A DNA stretch of 64,000 nucleotides from assembly GCA_027922465.2 (NCBI GenBank), contig BQMF02000625.1:124001-188000 (forward strand). Direction: 5' to 3'. The position numbers were made by a program, and so were the translations under genes. Source of the DNA: Turritopsis dohrnii. Taxonomy: Eukaryota > Cnidaria > Hydrozoa > Anthoathecata > Oceaniidae. The first letter of the stretch is position 1. The number at the start of each line of letters is the position of its first letter. The notes under the pieces are model-generated. The model did no database searches, was not told the DNA's origin, and saw only the letters and a list, made by a program, of their open reading frames with translations. Shown here in pieces: positions 59,552 through 64,000 of this stretch.

Positions 59552-60191
59552 TCACGCTGCAGATGAATTTGGACTAGAGATACCATTAGTTCTATACATA
59601 TAAATCAAGGAATTTAGAAAGGCATTTGCATACATTGAAAACAGTATCCATTCCATGTCTCTGCTGAATGAATCAATTGATCGTGTATTAGAGAGAAAAA
59701 CAAAAACTGTTAATGGTATGATATTCGTTACAACCAACAAAATGGAAATCAGGAGAACACTACAGGTTGTCTTTTCCTTTCTTCTTTTTTGTGGAGGAAC
59801 ATATTTTGTTCCCATTCTTACTTTTATTTCCAGTTTTGATGTAAATGACCAGGCAAATGTTCATAGTTAGTCCCACATTTGCTTGCAATATTACAAACAG
59901 TTCGAACCCCCTCAAAACATCGCAGAATGCTTCTTTCTTATGACCTATTTGAAATTTGATAAAGCCAACAGTTATTCCAAGCAGGAATGATACAATGTAA
60001 CAATTGGGAAGAAGAGACGTGAAAACCCTGTTCCTCATCTGTTTACTTTGAAATGATATCACGAAGCTAATAATACAAACACACGAGATGAAAACAGATA
60101 TTGCTCTCGATACAATTGGAAATGTGTTGTAAAATACTTTATCGAGGTTGACATTCATACATGTATACTTTATCTGGTAGGACGATTGTCC
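59552..60191 (-). pseudogene. Rhodopsin-like GPCR, TM3-TM7 with a frameshift
   Basis: Minus strand, after an acceptor (TTCTTAG|GGACAATCG at 60191). Frame 1 gives a loop Cys (YTCMNVN), TM3, TM4 (NCYIVSFLLGITVGFI), a second loop Cys (FCDVL) and TM5. The frame breaks in the Lys-rich third inner loop (~59,790). The next frame gives TM6 (LLVVTNIIPLTVFVFL with the Pro) and TM7 with FLNSLIYMYR, a variant of NPxxY. There is no DRY motif. Either a one-base error or a true disabling shift. The N-terminal half could be the exon at 62.5-62.8 kb. Confidence 0.5.
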
Positions 60192-60451
60192 CTAAGAATA
60201 AATCACTAATTCATTCAAGGATTTTCAGAAGTTACCAAAAACTTAAAAGAACAATGTAGTTGGTTAAGTTTTTGTCAGGATTCCATATTCCATATCTTAG
60301 TATCATTACACTCTTAAGTTTTTGTTTTCAGGCTCTCTTCTTGTGAAAAAGTAAACAAAACGAAATAAAGGTCCCAAGGGATTACAGTGAGTACCAAGTT
60401 GTCAGGATTCCATATCTTAGTATCATTACACTCTTTAGAGAAAACTTTTGC

Positions 60452-60718
60452 CTAGTTTGTTGGCTCGTCTTCTTCCATTTCTGAAAAGACATATTTTCTG
60501 GTTTTAATCAGATTCTCCTTAAAGTTTTCAATTTGCGCAGCCTGTCCACGAACTTTTCGATGTCTTTTCGTATGATTTATATCATCCTCAGTCAAATGCA
60601 ACATCGGTATTTTCTTGGTCTCAGTCATTGCCTCTTTTTTATAATTTTCAGTTTCAATTTCAACAATAAGAAATTGACGAAGGACTTTTAAAAACTTCGT
60701 CATTCGAACATCTCCATC
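60452..60718 (-). CDS. Unidentified terminal exon
   Basis: Minus strand, begins at a good acceptor (CTGTTTTAG|GATGGAGATG) in phase 0 and runs 88 codons to a stop. The sequence is charged and helical (KFLKVLRQFL, ENFKENLIKTRKY, FSEMEEDEPTN). I do not recognise it. It lies between the possible two halves of the GPCR and probably belongs to something else. Confidence 0.35.
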   Translation of the reverse strand, partial: DGDVRMTKFLKVLRQFLIVEIETENYKKEAMTETKKIPMLHLTEDDINHTKRHRKVRGQAAQIENFKENLIKTRKYVFSEMEEDEPTN

Positions 60719-61158
60719 CTAAAACAGTATTAACAGAATAAAATTCATGCATACATAGCTTGTTGTCAATATTCTGTTGTAAAATCTTTAGGACGTGCAA
60801 TTATTAAGTGGCAACGAGAAAGATTTCTCATATTGATGGATTTTATGGCACTCTTTGCAAAAACAAAGAGAAAGAAACATAGCGTCGGCAGTTTGTGCCT
60901 AGGTACAGGAAGTTTGGTTTTATCGATTCTGCAATTGATCACGGAGTCAGTTCATTAAATCGTTATTCAACAATTTTTTGGACGTCCTTTGAGGCCCAGT
61001 AAAATGTTGACATTGTCATAAACAACATAATAGTTGTAGAAATAACTAAACGAGATTGTTGTTATGTTGCATTTAAAGTTGAGCGGTACAATCGAGTGGA
61101 AGAGTGATACGCTCGAGTGCTAAATTATTTACTTATCTGCTATGAACTAGTGTGATCA

Positions 61159-61230
61159 CATGGGGTCGGTAGCTAAGTGGTTAGAGCAACCCCCGGTAGG
61201 CGAGAGATGGTGAGTTCGTCTCTCACTCGA
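61159..61230 (+). repeat. tRNA-like sequence (SINE head or tRNA pseudogene)
   Basis: GGGGTCGGTAGCTAAGTGG and GTTAGAGCA give a good A box, and GGTGAGTTCGTCTCTCAC a T arm of five paired bases with loop TTCGTCT. The anticodon stem does not pair and the T loop lacks its conserved A, so this is not a working tRNA. Confidence 0.45.
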
Positions 61231-61579
61231 TCTTTATTCAAAAATAAACATGGAATTGTTGTTTTTGCACCTGTGAACTTCAAAAAGAATTTTTTTGAAG
61301 AGACCCTTTTCAAACATTTAGTCTATGAGAGTCGAAAAGCAAGAATTATTTATCAATAACTCCCAGTCCTCTTCAAAGCAAAACGACGTCGTCATGTTCT
61401 GTGTAACTTGGTGTATTCCAGGATTTTAATTTCAAAGGCAAGAATTCTTTGGATATTGGGAGAAAACGTTTCCACCCATAAAGTAGTGTTATTATGCTGA
61501 CAATCGAGTTGGGTGTCTGAGTGGTCTATCATAAATTTACAAAATATATTTTCATCTTTTTTTACATACTTGTAAGAAG

Positions 61580-61610
61580 ATATCAGGTGATTACTTGCAT
61601 CACCTGATAT
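61580..61610. repeat. Perfect 12-bp hairpin
   Basis: ATATCAGGTGAT at 61580-61591 and ATCACCTGATAT at 61599-61610 around a 7-base loop. No poly-T after it and no neighbouring gene, so its role is unknown. Confidence 0.7.
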
Positions 61611-62528
61611 TGAATTATGTTACCAGCACATCTTTTCCTTTGCAACCAAATTGAAGGAAATGACACATGGTGTTAATGAGCGAGATTTGAAGAAGGAAAA
61701 ACAAAACCAACAGCAATGTTTTCATAATTCTGATATTGTTCTATGATATGAGATAGAAAAAGGACGATATATTGATTTTGAACAGAAGGGCAACCATGAT
61801 CACTTTTCTCTCAATTCAATTGGATAGAGAGTGAAATACAACAAGACATCAAGACAGCAAATTGAAAGATTAGTCGGTATTTATAGTTTTCAGGGTAAGA
61901 TGCCTTCTCGATAGCAAAACCAAATAAAACATGTTTACATGAAGTGCATTATGGATTACAATCGCTTTTATCAAATTGGGTCAAATTGTTTACCTGTTTG
62001 TAAATAGTGGTTTTTTGCCAAATGTGTCCAGCATTCTGGAACTAATCGAATGGTTAATGGATCTTAAATAATTTTTGTTCTAAAAATAGATTATAGTGGT
62101 TATGGTATTTAAAAGAAACTTTTAATATCAACATCAGTTCGGAAAGCACCGCAGTTACTAAATCTTTCTCAAAATTATTATTGGGTGTGGGTGTTGATGT
62201 TCATTCTCTGATCATATGAAGCTATTTGCTCTTGCTCCTACGCAGGGCTCTTAATAAGTAGCTACAATTTGATAGTAAATTTGGTTGGTAGCACCAAGAT
62301 ATCATTACTTTCTATCAGTTGACCAATTTTTTGAAATAGCACTGGAGTAACCAAGGTTATATTTCTATAGTAATTTAGACATAATTTTAATGATAATGAT
62401 TTCAATTATGTTTTACCCAACAGATTATGATCGCAACAGAATATCAGGTGTGGAAATGTAATGTAGCTATTTTTGTTAATATATGTCTTTATCATTCGAA
62501 ATTAGAAAGCTTTTATTATCTTTCAGGG

Positions 62529-62816
62529 TCACGTTTTGAATTCTGACATTGTTTCACCATTGCCTGGCTGCATACTGGCTTTAGGATAAAGTGGAACAAT
62601 AATATACGTATCTCTGGCTGTCATTAAACTACCAGTTGATAACCAGATGACAGAGTAGAAAGTCATTGTATTTGGAAACCCAGGGATTAAAAACTCGCAA
62701 ATTTCCACGTTTAAGTTGAGTAAGTAGAACAATATAAACGTAAGCCCAAAATGGAAAAGACAATTCAAACAGCTCAGGTTGAATGAATCTATGAACCAAT
62801 TAATCGATGGAAACAT
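62529..62816 (-). pseudogene. Possible GPCR TM1-TM2 exon
   Basis: Minus-strand frame with two hydrophobic stretches: LTFILFYLLNLNVEICEFLI, then a FYSVIWLSTGSLMTA segment ending YIIVPLYP. The spacing and the VPL end resemble TM1 and TM2 of a rhodopsin-like receptor. A clean splice to the TM3 exon at 60191 could not be made in frame, so the link is tentative. Confidence 0.3.
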
Positions 62817-63331
62817 TATTGTTTAATCAATTTATCGATAACAACATTGATCAATCAACTGTGCTTCAGCCCTTTGTCTCGCCAATTAATCAATTAATTA
62901 ATCAATCAATAAATCAATAAATCGATCATTTTACGGGCATGTTCATTATCTCCTAACTATTTTATATCCCTGCTTCACCACGCGTTTAGTTCACTAACTG
63001 CGAGAAATTTTCATTTCAAGCTAATTTTTTGGCTGCTAATTATTTATTACATTCAATACCACTTTTCTGGAGGTTGGTTTATTAGGAAGATTCGTAAATT
63101 AGACGAGGCTGTTATACAAAACAATCCTTTACTTGTGAGAATTAAAATAATGCAAAATTTCTTCAGAGATGTATAGACTTTTCTTGAATCAAAGATATAT
63201 CATTACTTTGGACGCTTATTTCAAGTGTTGATGTGACTTTTCTAATGACTTTGTAAGGAAGAAATCACAGAAGAAAGAAAGGAAGAAATCATCGGTAAAT
63301 TTTTAATTTTTTAATAATGTAGTATTCAGAA

Positions 63332-64000
63332 AGCCTAAAGGAAGGTCTTTATTCATAATCCCCAAGTGTCAGGGGCTGGTTGATGAGGGCGGTTAACCTG
63401 CAGTTGAAGTCTACTTTTAAACGCAACCATGCTGATGTATATCATTGGTTAATATAAAAGTTTTCATAATGTGATGCAGGTTGAAAATGGTTTTCCTCTC
63501 CCGTTGAGCGACTTGTTTATTCAACCCGGTATTTCTGTCACTCAAACAACCTCTATTTTCTCTTTGTAATACACTGTTATTTAATGGCTTTTTTCATTGC
63601 ATATTTTTTCGAAATTTACCACAGTGAGTTGTAAGGAGATTGTATACAAGCCCGTCACTTTATTTTATATAATCTAAGTCGTTCCGATTTTAAATACTTT
63701 CAGTTTTGCACGGACTGGTTCAAATTTGCTTCCAGTTTTGCACGAATTGTAAAAAATTTACTTCCAGGCGGTAAATTAATTTTCCATCAAATAATGAAAG
63801 ATTAAAATGCAATTTCTAAACTACACATCGTTGGTTTCTTAAAGTATTATAAGAGAAATCCGTAAATATTTAAAGGTTTTAACGATTATAATAGGGTTTT
63901 TTACAATTCGAAACTTAAAACGAAAACAATTTTGTCTTCCGGGGAAAAATGTATGCTATATATAGGAAGGGGAAATTTGTTTAACATCAGTTGTTTCATT
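63332..64000 (+). repeat. Right copy of the duplication: promoter of a second peptide gene
   Basis: Matches 57,216-57,8xx throughout, including the TATA box near 63,957 and the leader bases ending GTTGTTTCATT. In the left copy the ATG follows about 60 bases further on, so a paralogous gene should start just past the window. Confidence 0.85.

Noticed and set aside
61501..61530. Second tRNA-like A box (GTTGGGTGTCTGAGTGG)
   Set aside because: No T arm or B box follows within 90 bases.

Overview
The window is nuclear DNA of an early-branching animal, most likely a cnidarian and probably a hydrozoan. The DNA is AT-rich, genes carry many short introns with GT/AG borders, and DNA-transposon debris and MITE-like repeats are everywhere. 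Two genes support the placement. One is an innexin, a family rich in hydrozoans. The other is a giant Hedgling-type cadherin, a family described from sponges, sea anemones and choanoflagellates and absent from bilaterians. No species can be named from sequence alone.

Layout. 1-14.9 kb is a repeat field. It holds a PIF/Harbinger element with perfect 33-bp inverted repeats whose two genes are fused tail to tail by an internal deletion, several MITEs, a three-unit satellite-like array (4.7-6.35 kb), a 10-bp and an 8-bp tandem repeat, and a duplicated ~300-bp block with inverted flanks. 14.9-32.4 kb is the main gene. I could join 29 exons into one continuous frame of 3,507 codons plus stop, giving signal peptide, Hedge domain (the Hedgehog signalling fold), VWA, about 22 cadherin repeats, two Ig domains, EGF repeats, a furin site, one membrane helix and a cytoplasmic SH2 domain. 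35.3-36.8 kb is a two-exon innexin on the minus strand. 37-55 kb is mostly gene-poor and contains repeat families, a pogo-like MITE, tandem repeat units at 48.4-50.8 kb and one unidentified coding exon (51.2-52.0 kb, minus). 55.3-57.25 kb is a graveyard of a Ginger/Gypsy-type integrase fragment abutting remnants of a second Harbinger element. 57.2-64 kb is the unit of a tandem segmental duplication. It carries a five-exon gene for a small secreted peptide precursor (signal peptide, acidic propiece, strongly cationic C-terminus with FPRIR repeats), the remains of a rhodopsin-like GPCR, and at the right edge the start of a second copy of the peptide-gene promoter.

How the genes work together: there is no operon. 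The Hedgling receptor reads as a cell-surface adhesion or signalling molecule. Its SH2 domain lacks the pTyr-binding arginine and its Hedge domain has lost part of the metal site, so both ends look functionally altered. The innexin makes gap-junction channels. The small peptide gene looks like a host-defence peptide gene in the process of tandem amplification. The last two are independent of the Hedgling gene as far as the sequence shows. The most novel items are the Arg-less SH2 Hedgling and the FPRIR peptide gene, which is broken into exons too short to appear as an open frame.
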